Below, one piece after another: positions 1-12,401 of a stretch of DNA of 64,000 nt (positions are counted from its first letter, which is position 1; each line of letters starts with the position of its first letter). The position numbers and the translations under genes are program-made. Source of the stretch: Amorphophallus konjac (Eukaryota; Streptophyta; Magnoliopsida; Alismatales; Araceae); NCBI GenBank assembly GCA_022559845.1, contig CM040127.1:32202708-32266707 (forward strand). Direction: 5' to 3'. The notes beneath the pieces are model-generated. The model ran no database searches and was not told where the DNA came from. It saw only the letters and a list, made by a program, of their open reading frames with translations.

Positions 1-1108
1 GCCTAGCTCGGTGCGTTACATGGCCTGATCCCCAACGGTCAAAAAGCTAGTGACGGCCCAGTCCAGGCGCGTCACTCCCAAACGGCGGTCAGTCGTAGGG
101 CCGTCGCTGCCCTCTGACCCCAAGGGTTAACACCCAGGTGAAGTAACGCTCCTGCCTAGGGGCGTCACATGCAAGTGGCGGTCACTGGAAGGACCGTCGC
201 TTGCCTCCGAGCACGCTACGGCGGGAAAACCCCAAAAACGCCAACCACGCCCCCATACCTCCACCGGAGAGGGGGAAAACAAGGGGGAAGACCCCTGGGG
301 ACCCCTAGCATGCACCTAAGCCACCAAAACACAAATTCGTGGGCAAAAACCATAGATCGGGCGGCTCACCCCAAAACATGGAAAAACCCCAAAAATGCCC
401 AAACATGCCTCTCTCGGCCTCCCCGCGGCCTACAAACCACGGAAAAAAATGGCGAAGAGCTAGGGAACGTCACCCTACCTCAATGGAGCGAATGCTCCGC
501 CGGATCGTCTACGAATCGCGAAGAATACTTGAAAACCCTCGTTCTTCCTTAAGCTTCCCACGCTCGCCGCACGCCCCCACGACCGCCTCGCCGCCGCCCA
601 CGTCACCGCGCCGTCGCCCCGCCGCCGTCTGCAGCCGGAGGGGAGCTCGCCGTGGCCAACCGGGAGGAAGAGAGTGAGAGGGAGGGAGACACGGTGGAGG
701 AGGAAGGAGGAAGAAGAAGAGAGGAAGAAGAAGATGGTGGGGGGGGAGAGAAAAGAAAAGAGTTTTATAGGAAAACCCGGAAAATCCAAAAAATTCCAAA
801 AATTAGGAAATTACACCCCCACGATCCTCAGAACGTACCGATCGCAATGGTACCACTCGTGCCCGTGTGAACAGCCCGGTTCACCCGCAGCGAGCGTCCG
901 AAGAGAAAAGCCGAAACCCGCGTCGGAAATCGAAAATCACGCACGGAAAAGCCGCGGAACGCCTCCGGGCCTCCGAAACGACTCCGGATCGCGCCGATCC
1001 AAACACGAAAGATGTCCGAAACGAAATTTCGGACACAACAGAGCTGAACGCTCCGAAAACCAGATCCGGGACCCACGAAGAAGGATCCGAAAGGTCCGGG
1101 ATATTACA
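1..1108 (-). repeat. 3' LTR of the Tekay-type element (truncated by window start)
   Basis: Positions 1-1108 match 7557-8666 almost base for base, with an offset of 7556-7558. The LTR ends at 1108 in ATTACA, the same terminus as the right copy. About 1.5 kb of this LTR lies to the left of the window. Confidence 0.93.
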
Positions 1109-1121
1109 GCCCTCCCCCCTT
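1109..1121 (-). other. Polypurine tract
   Basis: On the minus strand a run of A and G with a single C reads AAGGGGGGAGGGC directly against the 3' LTR end. This is where plus-strand DNA synthesis would be primed. Confidence 0.8.
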
Positions 1122-1175
1122 AAGGAATTTCGTCCTCGAAATTGAGAACAACAAAAGGGGAAGGAAGAGGAAGAC

Positions 1176-4100
1176 TCACTCAAACAGATACGGGAACTGC
1201 TGACGCATCTCGTCCTCACGTTCCCACGAAGCCTCACCACCAGAGTGTCGTTGCCACACGACCTTTACCAAGGGAATGACCTTGTTCCGCAGGCGCTGCT
1301 CTCGCCTATCCTCCACGCGGATCGGAAACTCTGGGAGAGAAAGATCTGGAGTCACCTCAGGCCAAACGAAAAACTCGAGCACATGAGAGTCATCAGGCAT
1401 ATACTTCCGCAACATCGAGACGTGGAACACGTCATGCACCGATGCCAACTCAGAGGGTAACTGCAACCGGTAAGCAACCTCACCGATGCGCTCCACAATC
1501 GCGAAAGGACCAATATAGCGGGGACTCAGCTTCCCACACCGTCCAAAACGCATCACCCCCTTCATCGGAGAAACTCTCAAGAACACATGATCGCCCACGG
1601 TGAACTCGAGGGGCTGCCTCCTACGGTCAGCATAGCTCTTCTGCCGACTCTGGGCCGCCAACATGTTCTGACGAACCAGGTGCACAACATCCACACATTG
1701 CTGCACCAATTCCGGTCCCGTCAAAACACGCTCACCCACCTCAAACCAATCGAGTGGAGTCCGACAAGGACGCCCGTACAATGCCTCATAAGGAGCCATG
1801 CCGATGCTCGAATGATAGCTGTTGTTATAGGCAAACTCCACCAACGGTAGGTGATGAATCCAACTCCCCTGCCACTCCAGGCAGCAGGATCTCAGCATGT
1901 CCTCCAAAGTCTGAATGGTCCTCTCAGACTGACCATCTGACTGAGGATGATACGCCGAGCTGAATGCCAACTCCGTGCCAAGAGCTCGCTGGAAACTCCT
2001 CCAGAATCCAGAAGTGAAGCGCGGATCCCGATCCGACACGATCGAAATGGGAACCCCATGCAACGGCACGATCCGCTCCACATACAAACGAGCCAACTTA
2101 GGCACGCTCCAGCTGACCTTGACCGGTAGCAACCGAGTCACCTTCGTCAGCCGATCCACCAGCAACCAAATACTGTCCTGCCCACTCGGGGTCCTCAGTA
2201 ACCCCACCACAAAATCCGTGGTCACATGGTCCCACTTCCAAGCAGGAACATCCAAAGGCTGGAGAGTACCGCCTGGTCGCTGATGCTCCGCCTTTACCTG
2301 CTGACAGATCAGGCACCTGGCCATAAATTTTGCGACATCTCTCTTCATGCCAGGCCACCAGAACTGCCTTCGCAAGTTCCGATACATCTTCGTCGCACCC
2401 GGATGTACAGTGTACCTACTCCCATGAGCCTCGCGTAACACCGCACGACGAACCTGCTCCTCAGCTGGGACGTACAACCTGCCACGAAACCTCGTAGCAC
2501 CGTCCTCGCCGAGCTCTACGTCAGCCATAGCCAAAATCCGAGGCAACTCAGGGTCCGCATGTTGAGCCTCTGTCACCTGACGACGGATAGCAGGAGTGAC
2601 AGTCAGACTCGCAAGCACTGCCAACCCTGGCTCCTGGGGAATCTTGAGCCTGAAAGATACCTCGGGCACTTGTTCCCAGAGCCTCCATCTCCTCAACATC
2701 ATGGCACTGACCGCAACCTTCCGGCTCAAGGCATCGGTAACGACATTCATCATGCCCGGCTGATAAGACAGGGTGAAGTCATAGTCCTTCATGAACTCCA
2801 TCCAACGCCTTTGCCTAAGGTTCAAGTCCTTCTGCGAGAACACATATCTCAAACTCTGATGGTCAGTGAACACCTCGAACTTCTCGCCGTACAGATAATG
2901 CCTCCAGATCTTCAGCGCGAAGATCACAGCCGCCAACTCAAGGTCATGGGTAGGGTAGTTCTCCTCGTGAGGCTTTAGCTGCCGAGATGCATAAGCCACC
3001 ACTCTACCATGCTGCATCAGAACAGCACCCAATCCAACGCCGGAAGCATCTGTACACACCACGAAACCTCCCGATCTAGAAGGCAAAACCAACACCGGAG
3101 CCGAGGTGAGCAATCTCTTCAGCTCCCTGAAGCTCTGCTCACACTCCTCGGACCAAACGAAAGGTATATCCTTCCGCGTGAGCCTAGTCATCGGGGTCGC
3201 AATGCGGGAAAAATCCTGGATAAACCGACGATAATAACCCGCAAGTCCCAAGAAACTCAGGATCTCCGTCACCGACCTCGGCCTCGGCCATTGCATTACT
3301 GCGTCGACCTTGGCGGGGTCCACGGAAATGCCATCACCAGAAATCACGTGCCCCAGAAAGTGCACCTCGCTGAGCCAAAACTCGCACTTGCTGAGCTTCG
3401 CATACAACTGGTGATCTCGCAACGTCTGCAGTACAACACTCAAATGGTACGCGTGCTCCTCGACAGACTGCGAATAAACAAGGATGTCATCCACGAAAAT
3501 GACCACGAACTGGTCCAAATACGGATGAAACACCCTCTGCATCAAGTCCATAAAGGCAGCTGGGGCATTGGTGAGCCCAAACGGCATCACCAGAAACTCA
3601 TAATGCCCGTACCTCGAACTGAATGCAGTCTTCTCCACATCGGACTCGCGAATCCTCAGCTGATAGTAACCTGACCGCAAATCAATCCGCGAGAACACTC
3701 GCGCAGACTGAAGCTGGTCAAACAAGTCATCAATCCGCGGCAACGGATACTTGTTCTTAACGGTCACTTCATTCAGCTGCTGATAGTCAATGCACAGCCG
3801 CAGACTACCGTCCTTCTTCTTCACAAACAACACGGGCGCACCCCAAGGGGAAAAGCTAGGACGAATATACCCCTTGGCCAACAGTTCCTGCAACTGCGCC
3901 CTCAACTCCCTCAACTCAGCGGGGGCCATACGGTAGGGAGCCTTCGCCAAAGGTCCCGTACCAGGCACAACCTCGATCACGAAATCGATCTCCCGCTGGG
4001 GAGGTAATCCAGGCAACTCCTCAGGAAAAACATCGGGAAACTCGCACACCACCGCGATGTCCTCGACATCCGGCTCCATCCGGTCAGACACAACCACTGA

Positions 4101-5852
4101 CGCGAGAAAACCCTGACAACCTGAATCAAGCAACCGACGGGCTCGAATAGCAGAGATAAGGAATCGAGAAGAGGCGGAACGGATACCTTGGAAATAGAAG
4201 GTCCTCTTGCTCGGATGCTGGAAGTAGACCCTCTTCATTCCACAATCCACCACCGCTCCATGAGTCTCGAGCCAATCCATGCCTAGAATCACATCGTAAT
4301 CCCGAAGCTGCAACGCATACAATCTGCCTGGCATACTCCGGCCATCGATCCACACCGGAACCTGGTCGAAGCAATACGGAGTGACCATAAAATCACCCGA
4401 AGGCAACTCCACTGCCAAATCGCAGGACAACTGGGTCACCGGCTCCTCGACACCCGACGCAAAATCCTCCGAAATAAACGAATGAGACGCGCCAGAGTCG
4501 AACAAAACCCGAGCCGCACAACCCAAAATCTGAACGGTACCTTCCACGAGCTGCGACGCCACTGCCTCTGCCCTGGTCAAGTGCGTGATCTGGCCTCGAG
4601 CCCTCTGCCTGCCTCCCACGCTGGCTGACCTGGGTAGCGGCGGATACTGTCCCTGCTGCTGCTGCTGTTGCCTCTGCTGCTGGGGAAACTGCTGCTGCGG
4701 CGGTCTCTGTGGACAGTCACGCGCCATGTGCCCTGGCTGGTCACACCGAAAACAGATGATCGGCGCCGTGCACTGCCTGCCTGGGTGGGTCCCACCACAC
4801 CGTGGACAAGGTCCTCGCGATCCACCCACTGATCCCTGACGCTGAAAAGGAATCGGCTGCTGTACACTGCCCGATGAAGCTTGTCCCTGATCCTTGGGCT
4901 TCTTACGGAAACCCTTCTTCAAGAACTTCTTGACCTTCGAGCCGAAGGACGCAGATCCTGTCACTGAAGCTGCCGATGCCGGTACTCCTGAACCACCCGA
5001 CGCATGCTGGAAGAAACCCTGCTGCTGGGTAGCCGACTGCTGGCTGTGACCTGACACGAACTGCCCCTGGCTGATCGGTCCTCGAGTCCTCTGCATATCC
5101 ATCTCCAAGGAAATCGCAACACGAGACGCTGTCTCTAGATCAGTGGCCCCATTCGCGATCAAATGGTGCCTCAGCTCCAGCCTCAAGCCCTGTACAAATT
5201 GCGTGGTCCTCACCCTCTCATGCTCCATGACATGAGGTGCGTACCGACCCAGCTCGACAAATCGGGCCCTGTACTGCAACACGGACATGTCACCCTGCAC
5301 CAGCTCCAGAAACTCCCGCATCCGCTGCGTAGCAACGACGTCTGGACAGTACGTACGCTCGAAAGCACTGACAAAGTCACCCCACTCGACCTGCTCAAGT
5401 GGACGAAGCTGAAAGGACGTCTTCCACTCGGAAGACCACCACCTCCGAGCCGTACCCTGCAACTGGTTGTAGGCCAACACCACCCTGTCCTCGGCAGTAC
5501 TTTTCGCAGAACTGAACACCCGTTCCATCTCATCGAGCCAATCACGAGCCGCATCAGGGTCTGCCTGGCCGCTAAAGTAAGGTGGATGGAACTGCATGAA
5601 GTCCCTCACTGCTCGGCCCGGCCCACCCCTGACTGACGAGCCCTTAGCAGTCTCTTCGCCGAACTGCTGAGACATGAGATGGTACATGCCACGGAAGAAA
5701 TCCTCGGCCCCCGGAGCTCTCGCAGCATCCGCGGCCTCGGTAGCTCCCGGAACTCTGCTATGCTCCTCCTGGTCCCTCTGGACCCCCTGCTGGATCTCCT
5801 GACCTCCAGTCGACTGCCCCTGCTGAGAGCGAGAACTCCTCCTCGGCGCCAT
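1176..5852 (-). CDS. Gag-Pol polyprotein of the Tekay-type chromovirus
   Basis: An uninterrupted frame of about 1558 residues starts at the ATG at 5852 ([10 protein letters not shown]); the frame stays open upstream, but this is the natural gag start after the leader. Visible domains: gag around residues 95-250; a CCHC zinc knuckle near 366-380 ([14 protein letters not shown]), preceded by a second Cys/His cluster; aspartic protease near 447 (FDSGAS); RT with FVDD near 785; RNase H ([10 protein letters not shown]) near 930; integrase HHCC around 1145-1187, with DDE residues near 1210, 1274 (SDRD) and 1310; a GPF module; and a C-terminal chromodomain-like segment. The product would assemble virus-like particles, copy the RNA and integrate the DNA; the chromodomain class is thought to steer insertion into heterochromatin. 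No stop or frameshift was seen, so the copy may be autonomous. Confidence 0.95.
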   Translation of the reverse strand: MAPRRSSRSQQGQSTGGQEIQQGVQRDQEEHSRVPGATEAADAARAPGAEDFFRGMYHLMSQQFGEETAKGSSVRGGPGRAVRDFMQFHPPYFSGQADPDAARDWLDEMERVFSSAKSTAEDRVVLAYNQLQGTARRWWSSEWKTSFQLRPLEQVEWGDFVSAFERTYCPDVVATQRMREFLELVQGDMSVLQYRARFVELGRYAPHVMEHERVRTTQFVQGLRLELRHHLIANGATDLETASRVAISLEMDMQRTRGPISQGQFVSGHSQQSATQQQGFFQHASGGSGVPASAASVTGSASFGSKVKKFLKKGFRKKPKDQGQASSGSVQQPIPFQRQGSVGGSRGPCPRCGGTHPGRQCTAPIICFRCDQPGHMARDCPQRPPQQQFPQQQRQQQQQQGQYPPLPRSASVGGRQRARGQITHLTRAEAVASQLVEGTVQILGCAARVLFDSGASHSFISEDFASGVEEPVTQLSCDLAVELPSGDFMVTPYCFDQVPVWIDGRSMPGRLYALQLRDYDVILGMDWLETHGAVVDCGMKRVYFQHPSKRTFYFQGIRSASSRFLISAIRARRLLDSGCQGFLASVVVSDRMEPDVEDIAVVCEFPDVFPEELPGLPPQREIDFVIEVVPGTGPLAKAPYRMAPAELRELRAQLQELLAKGYIRPSFSPWGAPVLFVKKKDGSLRLCIDYQQLNEVTVKNKYPLPRIDDLFDQLQSARVFSRIDLRSGYYQLRIRESDVEKTAFSSRYGHYEFLVMPFGLTNAPAAFMDLMQRVFHPYLDQFVVIFVDDILVYSQSVEEHAYHLSVVLQTLRDHQLYAKLSKCEFWLSEVHFLGHVISGDGISVDPAKVDAVMQWPRPRSVTEILSFLGLAGYYRRFIQDFSRIATPMTRLTRKDIPFVWSEECEQSFRELKRLLTSAPVLVLPSRSGGFVVCTDASGVGLGAVLMQHGRVVAYASRQLKPHEENYPTHDLELAAVIFALKIWRHYLYGEKFEVFTDHQSLRYVFSQKDLNLRQRRWMEFMKDYDFTLSYQPGMMNVVTDALSRKVAVSAMMLRRWRLWEQVPEVSFRLKIPQEPGLAVLASLTVTPAIRRQVTEAQHADPELPRILAMADVELGEDGATRFRGRLYVPAEEQVRRAVLREAHGSRYTVHPGATKMYRNLRRQFWWPGMKRDVAKFMARCLICQQVKAEHQRPGGTLQPLDVPAWKWDHVTTDFVVGLLRTPSGQDSIWLLVDRLTKVTRLLPVKVSWSVPKLARLYVERIVPLHGVPISIVSDRDPRFTSGFWRSFQRALGTELAFSSAYHPQSDGQSERTIQTLEDMLRSCCLEWQGSWIHHLPLVEFAYNNSYHSSIGMAPYEALYGRPCRTPLDWFEVGERVLTGPELVQQCVDVVHLVRQNMLAAQSRQKSYADRRRQPLEFTVGDHVFLRVSPMKGVMRFGRCGKLSPRYIGPFAIVERIGEVAYRLQLPSELASVHDVFHVSMLRKYMPDDSHVLEFFVWPEVTPDLSLPEFPIRVEDRREQRLRNKVIPLVKVVWQRHSGGEASWEREDEMRQQFPYLFE

Positions 5853-6003
5853 CCTCGCTCCTGAAGCACAAGACAGAAAACACGGAAACGGCAACGTCAG
5901 AATAAAACACGCGGTGCCCAAGGCCAGCGTCACCTGTACATCATCGCCATGGACTAGTGGACCACTACAATTACCTATGATTCCCATGTAATTCCACAAC
6001 CGC

Positions 6004-6015
6004 GCTCTGATACCA
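6004..6015 (-). other. Primer-binding site, initiator-Met tRNA type
   Basis: The minus strand reads TGGTATCAGAGC three bases from the inner end of the 5' LTR. This is the usual plant retrotransposon site complementary to the 3' end of initiator methionine tRNA. Confidence 0.92.
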
Positions 6016-7134
6016 GCTGTAACGACCCAAGAATCCGATTACCGGGAAGGCCCGATAACCCGAGACTCGCACCGCCACCCACGAGTCCGAAGACTCGGAA
6101 GGGTTAAAAGGATGGTGTGGAAACTACATAGTTATCACAAGTAATTGCAGAAATTAAACAGTTATAATATTAAGCAGGAAATAAGATAGCAATTTACATG
6201 GTCCACAAAATAAAATAACCACGACAACAGTCCACGACTAGTACAGTGACAAGAAAGAAAAGTACAGCTACACGGGGCATCCCCCGGCTCAGACCTCTGG
6301 CACTACCCCTGGGCACCCGCACCACGCTGCGCTCCGGACGCGCTCCCCGAAGGAGGCGCCTCACCTGAAACACGGTGAAAACACGTAGGGAATGAGTCTC
6401 GGAACAAGACTCAGTAGGGATCACTCGAACCCTACCTCGTAAAACGAGCAACCACTACTCTAGCGGTAGGAGAGTACCTCGGAAAGGAAAGCCCTGTACT
6501 CTACAAAGCAAGACTCTACGGCACGCAAACCGACACACGTGCTACGAAGAGAAGACCGAAGCTCAACGGTCACCGACAAACCCGAAGGTCGGGAACACAC
6601 GACTGACAGTCTGACACTCCGTACTCGACAGGAGTACCACCCACTAGAAGCACAGCCGGTAGCGTCCCCTGACGTCTGACACCGCGCCGCAGGTGAACCG
6701 CCTGGCGTGGTAGGTCCTACCCGAGGCGCAAACACCGAAAAGTAACTCACAACAAGTGACTAGCTGGGGTCACGCCCGTCGACGTGGGTCCAACCGCCCC
6801 CAACCACGTGTGCACACACAGACCACGCGTCCTAGGTCTGGCCCTCTGACCGGTTTTCCCCCGCAGCCGGACTCTGGCTACGACGAGGGGCCTACGGTAA
6901 CCGGTTCACAAACCGTCTCGAAAGGTGGGTGCCCGTACACCACTCCCAGGTGAGACCAGCACCGCGTACTGGTGGGCTACGACTAGTGGAGGGTCGCTAA
7001 AGAGTAGACTCTCAAGTCACGGAAAACAACGCCCAAGCCCGACAACGTGTGGGAATCACCCCACGCACTAGTCCCGTCACACGGAGACCACGGTCGGAGA
7101 AAAGCAAGGTTGCCACCCTCATGGGGCAATCCAG

Positions 7135-7760
7135 GAAGTGGCGGTCCGACCCTGGACCGTCACAGCCAAATGGCGGTCCACTCTAGGGCCGTCACTTGAA
7201 AATGGCGGTCTAAGGCAGACCGTCACACGGCCAGAGAGGTAGGGGAAGTGACGCGCCTGCTCCAGTGCGTCGCTTGAAAGTAACGCGCATGAGACAGGCC
7301 GTCACACGGCGCCCCACACCCTCCAATGCCACAAGGGAAGTAACGCGCCTTCCCTGGTGCGTTACTCGCATGTAACGCGCCTAGCCCAGCGCGTTACATG
7401 GCCCTTACGCTCGGGGTGGGAAGGGGAAGTAACGCGCCTGCCCCAGCGCGTCACTAGTAAGCAACGCGCTGGACCCAGTGCGTCACTTGGCCCATCCACC
7501 TGGGGTAACAACAGGAAGTAACGCACCTGCCCCAGTGCGTTACACGCATGTAACGCGCCTAGCTCGGTGCGTTACATGGCCTGATCCCCAACGGTTAAAA
7601 AGCTAGTGACGGCCCAGTCCAGGCGCGTCACTCCCAAACGGCGGTCAGTCGTAGGGCCGTCGCTGCCCTCTGACCCCAAGGGTTAACACCCAGGTGAAGT
7701 AACGCTCCTGCCTAGGGGCGTCACATGCAAGTGGCGGTCACTGGAAGGACCGTCGCTTGC
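7135..7760. repeat. Array of about 15 short imperfect inverted repeats inside the LTR
   Basis: Units of about 28-45 bases recur, each opening with a GTAACGCGC- or GTGGCGGTC-like arm and closing with its near complement (GCGCGTTAC or GGNCCGTCAC). The clearest, at 7371-7398, has a perfect 10-base stem and an 8-base loop. Several units are repeated in the 3' LTR fragment at the window start. The array lies downstream of the presumed TATA box, so it would be in the transcribed leader. Confidence 0.8.
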
Positions 7761-8317
7761 CTCCGAGCACGCTACGGCGGGAAAACCCCAAAAACGCCAA
7801 CCACGCCCCCATACCTCCACCGGAGAGGGGGAAAACAAGGGGGAAGACCCCCGGGGACCCCTAGCATGCACCTAAGCCACCAAAACATAAATTCGTGGGC
7901 TAAAACCATAGATCGGGCGGCTCACCCCAAAACATGGAAAACCCCCCAAAATGCCCAAACATGCCTCTCTCGGCCTCCCCGCGGCCTACAAACCACGGAA
8001 AAAAACGGCGAAGAGCTAGGGAACGTCACCCTACCTCAATGGAGCGAATGCTCCGCCGGATCGTCTACGAATCGCGAAGAACGCTTGAAAACTCTCGTTC
8101 TTCCTTAAGCTTCCCACGCTCGCCGCACGCCCCCACGACCGCCTCGCCGCCGCCCACGTCACCGCGCCGTCGCCCCGCCGCCGTCTGCAGCCGGAGGGGA
8201 GCTCGCCGTGGCCAACCGGGAGGAAGAGAGTGAGAGGGAGGGAGACACAGTGGAGGAGGAAGGAGGAAGAAGAAGAGAGGAAGAAGAAGATGGTGGGGGG
8301 GGGGAGAGAAAAGAAAA

Positions 8318-8330
8318 GAGTTTTATAGGA
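8318..8330 (-). promoter_or_regulatory. Candidate TATA box of the Tekay 5' LTR
   Basis: The minus strand reads CCTATAAAACTC about 340 bases inside the LTR, followed by a pyrimidine-rich stretch. If it is used, U3 is short and about 2.3 kb of R-U5 leader is transcribed. The call rests on motif and position only. Confidence 0.5.
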
Positions 8331-8666
8331 AAACCCGGAAAATCCGAAAAATTCCAAAAATTAGGAAATTACACCCCCACGATCCTCGGAACGTACCGAT
8401 CGCAACGGTACCACTCGTGCCCGTGTGAACAGCCCGGTTCACCCGCAGCGAGCGTCCGAAGAGAAAAGCCGAAACCCGCGCCGGAAATCGGAAATCACGC
8501 ACGGAAAAACCGCGGAACGCCTCCGGACCTCCGAAACGACTCCGGATCGCGCCGATCCGAACACGAAAGATGTCCGAAACGAAATTTCAGACACAACAGA
8601 GCCGAACGCTCCGAAAACCAGATCCGGGACCCACGAAGAAGGATCCGAAAGGTCCGGGATATTACA

Positions 8667-10566
8667 TAAATAAACATCATAAAGAGCATATACCCTAAAC
8701 AATAAGTCAATTAATATTTTTATCCATTTAAATTATACAATCTTTATTTTTAAAGTCATTCAATAGCTCGGATATACACATCGAGTACGTAGCTCCCTCG
8801 TGAGTTTCTCTCTGGTGCCCGCCACCAGGGAATCCCTGGATATCTTCTTCTTCTTCTTTCCTCGGCCAAGCTAGGTCTATCCCGCTCCATGTGGAACTAT
8901 TCACAGGGGAAAAAGGCAGAGCGAAAATATCATGTCTATTACAAAATATCATATCCAATTTTGTTTGCTAAACAATCCCGAGTATTCAGGATACGATTGC
9001 AAAACATACCCCAGCTATCATAAGTGGAATTCTGGTGTGTGGACACGGAGTCAACGGAGAAGGCTATCAGAGTTCCTCTTAGCTGCTCCACGCTTCAAGA
9101 CCCGGAGATAACAGTGATGACCCTCCGGAGATGTAATCAAGACAAGGAATGGTACCGCAATTGTCGTGCGCTCAATGAACATAGTGCGGCCTTCTCCACG
9201 AGGCACCAACACCACCTCCTTTTTCACGTTGAAGAGAGGAGAGGAGAAAGAGATTCGATTGAACCCAAGACGTGTCTCAATAGTTCACTATCTCTCCCAA
9301 GGTGTGGAAGTCGTGAGTGCGATTCTACTCCTTGACGTGCGGAGTAGGATTACTCACCCTTGAATTATTTGCGAACGTTAAATTATTAGTTAGTGAGATG
9401 ACTCGCCTCCATTTTATGAAAAATTACGGAACACTAATTTTGAACCTCGGTTTCAATCTTAAATTTTTTCCTCCTCGTAAAATGTATGTATATATATACC
9501 TACCCAAAAAAATAGCATGACCAATCATCAAACATCTTGGAAACGTTAGATATATGTCATTTCTCTCAATTATTATCATCTTTTGGATGGGGAAGGCATC
9601 CTCAGAGACTTTCTTTTTCAATGACAAGAATGTTATGTCTTCTATTGGAAAGCCATTGAGAAAGAAATTAGGTAGAATCCCTTTGGCCAATACTTAAGGA
9701 GTGGCTCAGTTGATTAATGCCTTCCATAAATATCCAGGTGACCCCAAGGTTTACATTTCAGGGGGGTTGATATTTCAAAAAAGATTTGTAAGAAGAGCTT
9801 GATAGTAAAGTAGGATTTCCAACCTCCCCCCCCCCCCCCCCAAACACACACACACACACCAAAAAAAGAAAGACAAACCTTTGGCCATTTCCATTCTTAC
9901 AAGGCTTCTGCTTGTATGAGATAATCATTATCATGTTTTATTTAAAATAAAAATAAAAATAGAATAGAATAGATAAAAATCAAGTTCTTATTGTAGTTAG
10001 AATAAGTACTTTGAACTTTTTTTAGTTGAATTAGGTACTCCGACTTATCCTGGAATATTATTGTCACTCAAAATAATTCATTCTCATCCGAATAAGGAAT
10101 ATATGTCACCAAAATTAATAAATATAATAAATTGGAATAATTCATCTATTCCAAGTTTATCCGGTTACAAATAGGCCCATAAAGAAGGGGCTCTCTTTGA
10201 AAAAAATATTAGAACAGATACAAAAAATATCTCAATTCTCATCTTAAATTGAGACCGATCGACCTCTTGAAACGTGTAATAAAAGTTCAGATGGGAGAGA
10301 CTTTGACTCTTTCGTCTCCATTCTCAGAGTCACTTTCTATTTCTTATGCTTGAAACGAGAAAAATCTTAAAGATGACTCTTTTAGAGTAGAAGCACAATT
10401 CAAATAGTTGAGATGAATCTTAGACGCGTGTATTCTTTTACGGAAGTTCTAAAATTTTGAATCACTCTTTACAAGTTATCTTATTTTTAAAAAGTCCGTT
10501 CTTCCATGCTCGAGGGAGAAGCGCATGTAGGCACAGACCTCTCTTGAGACGCTCTTTGAAACACCA
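8667..10566. other. Intergenic DNA, no gene recognised
   Basis: AT-rich sequence with only short random-looking frames. The one conspicuous feature is a C run followed by a CA microsatellite at about 9825-9860. Confidence 0.6.
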
Positions 10567-11120
10567 GTATATATTAGGGCTGTCAATGGGCCGGGCCCGA
10601 GCTTAGGTCGGCCCGGCCCGGGCCCGACTTATCAAGAGTAAGGCCCGAGCCCGGCCCGGGCCCGACCTATGTCGGGCCGGGCCTGACATTATGTAAAAAA
10701 TTCAAAGTCCGACTAAGGTCCGGCCCGGCCCGACTACTTAAATAAAATAATAAAAATAATAAAAAATAATAGATTTAATACTATAAAACTTATAATCTCA
10801 GTAAATAAATTAAAATTTTTGATATTAATTACATAATTTGTGTGAAAAGAGATATTTAAAATTTCTAATTAAGTAAAATAACATAAGTGTGACTAAATAG
10901 TTTTTAAAATTTGAAGTGAGAATAAAAAAAGGGATCGGACCGGGTCGGCCCGCGGGCCGAACTCAAAGCCCAAGCCTGGCCCGCGAGTCTAGTCGGGCCG
11001 AGCTTTTAGGCCCGACTAAAAGTCCACGGACCGAAAAAGACCTTACGGCCCGGCCCGAAATCGGGCCAGACCCGCGGGCCTGTCGGGCCGGCCAGGCCCA
11101 TTGACAGCCCTAGTATATAC
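10567..11120. mobile_element. hAT-like MITE 1 with terminal inverted repeats
   Basis: The element (10575-11112, 538 bp) starts TAGGGCTGTCAATGGGCC and ends with the near-exact complement (GGCCCATTGACAGCCCTA). It is flanked by GTATATAT at 10567-10574 and GTATATAC at 11113-11120, an 8-bp target duplication with one mismatch, as expected for hAT elements. The ends are very GC-rich (GGCCCG repeats) and the core is AT-rich. There is no transposase frame, so it is non-autonomous. Confidence 0.85.
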
Positions 11121-11541
11121 TCTCATCCCGCAGTCCCTTCCATGCTATCTCTATATCACCAAAAAGGAAAAAAAACTATGAAAAGAGTTCTTTAGTTCTC
11201 TAAATATATATTAATATAGATAAGGTTACGTGCAAGATGACACTCCCATATATGAGAGCTTAATGATCAACTAGAAATAAGTGGGCGCATCTAATCAAGT
11301 TTCCCTTATAGAAGTTGGCCCCTTCTTAACAAGCCAACAAAGATTGCTGTATTGTGGAGCACAAACTCATTCTCTTACACGGTAGACTTGAATAATAACA
11401 CTGTGCTAGATTTTCAGACATCAAAAAAATAGATTGTTGATCACAAAAGCATCTCAGTAAGTATGGTTCGTTGGCTAAAGAATTCACAGTTTAGTGGTAT
11501 CTACACCTCTTTGCAAAGTCATTATATTCAAATGCTGCCAC
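11121..11541. other. Spacer between the two MITEs, nothing recognised
   Basis: AT-rich, no convincing frame or repeat structure. Confidence 0.5.
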
Positions 11542-12083
11542 CTTATGTGTGTAGGGCTATCAACGGGTCAATCTTGGGCCAGATATAGGTCAGCCCAGTC
11601 TGGCCTCAACTCATTACTTTTAAAGCTCAAGTCTGACCTAGGCTCGGGTTATGTCAGGCCGGGTCGGTCTAACTTTTTCACTAAAATGTAAGGCCCAACT
11701 TTGGCCCGACTTGGTATGATAAATTAAATAAAAAATTAATAATATATATAATATAAATTTTATAATCTCACTAAATTAATTATAATTTAGATGTTAATTT
11801 ATTTGAAAATAGAGTTTTTATTTTTAATTAAATAAAATTAATATTTTTAGTTTTCTAATTAGTTAAAATAAAAAATTTCAAGAGACAAAAAGAAAAAAAG
11901 GAACGGGTCAGGCCGATCTGTGAGTTGAACTACAAGTCCGAGCCCGACCCACGGGCCTTCACGAGTTGGGCTTTTAGGCCCGCCTAAAGACCTGTAAGCT
12001 GAAAAGGGGCTGGCAACCCGACCCAAAGTCAGGTTAGGTCCATAGACCCATCGGCTCGGCCCATTTACTATCCTACTTATGTG
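11542..12083. mobile_element. hAT-like MITE 2, decayed relative of MITE 1
   Basis: The element at about 11550-12075 has the same layout as MITE 1: a TAGGGCTATCAACGGG-like start, an AT-rich core, and a GGCCCATTTACTATCCTA-like end. It is flanked by an exact 8-bp duplication, CTTATGTG, at 11542-11549 and 12076-12083. Its terminal GGCCCG tracts have largely decayed by C-to-T and G-to-A changes, so it is the older copy. Confidence 0.8.
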
Positions 12084-12401
12084 ATGGTTGGAATTTCAAT
12101 TACAAATTTGAGAAGGCTCTAGAGTGCTCTCTACACATGATAGGTCTCGGATTTGTGTTTGATTATGTAAAATTATTACCTATATAGATCAAATTATCAC
12201 AATTATATAGAAACTCCCCATACTTAATAAGGGTATATTTGAATAATTACTCAAAATGTTTAATATCCTAAATACCATTGATCGAAAAAATAGTGTTCAC
12301 TAGGAACAACTTATTGCTAAGTGACCCCAACCCACACAACCATACTAGTAGTCAAGTGGTCGGAAGTGTTAGGTGACAGGGCAGTTAGTTTGGTAAGTCC
12401 C
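12084..12401. other. Spacer, nothing recognised
   Basis: AT-rich sequence without convincing features. Confidence 0.5.

Larger units (their letters stand above)
1..8666 (-). mobile_element. Ty3/gypsy chromovirus, Tekay/Del type, nearly complete
   Basis: A direct repeat (1-1108 and the matching end of 6019-8666) brackets one long minus-strand gag-pol frame. A primer-binding site abuts the right LTR and a polypurine tract abuts the left LTR, so the element reads right to left. The frame order is gag, zinc knuckle, protease, RT, RNase H, integrase, chromodomain, which is the Ty3/gypsy order. The C-terminal chromodomain-like tail and the LTR of about 2.65 kb fit the Tekay/Del lineage. The far end of the 3' LTR and its target duplication lie outside the window. 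The two LTRs differ at about 21 sites plus a short indel over 1.1 kb (eye count), nearly all transitions, so the insertion is fairly recent. Confidence 0.93.
6019..8666 (-). repeat. 5' LTR of the Tekay-type element (about 2.65 kb)
   Basis: It begins TGTAACGACC at 6019 next to the primer site and ends ATTACA at 8666. The part from 7557 onward is repeated at 1-1108. It contains a long array of hairpin-forming units (7135-7760) and a TATA-like box near 8320. The flank after 8666 is AT-rich and unrelated. Confidence 0.9.

Noticed and set aside
169..1123. Plus-strand frames in the LTR (repeated at 7725-8669)
   Set aside because: They are non-coding LTR sequence present in both LTRs; the amino-acid content follows base composition only.
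1245..3674. Plus-strand frames opposite the Tekay gag-pol
   Set aside because: Shadows of the intact minus-strand polyprotein.
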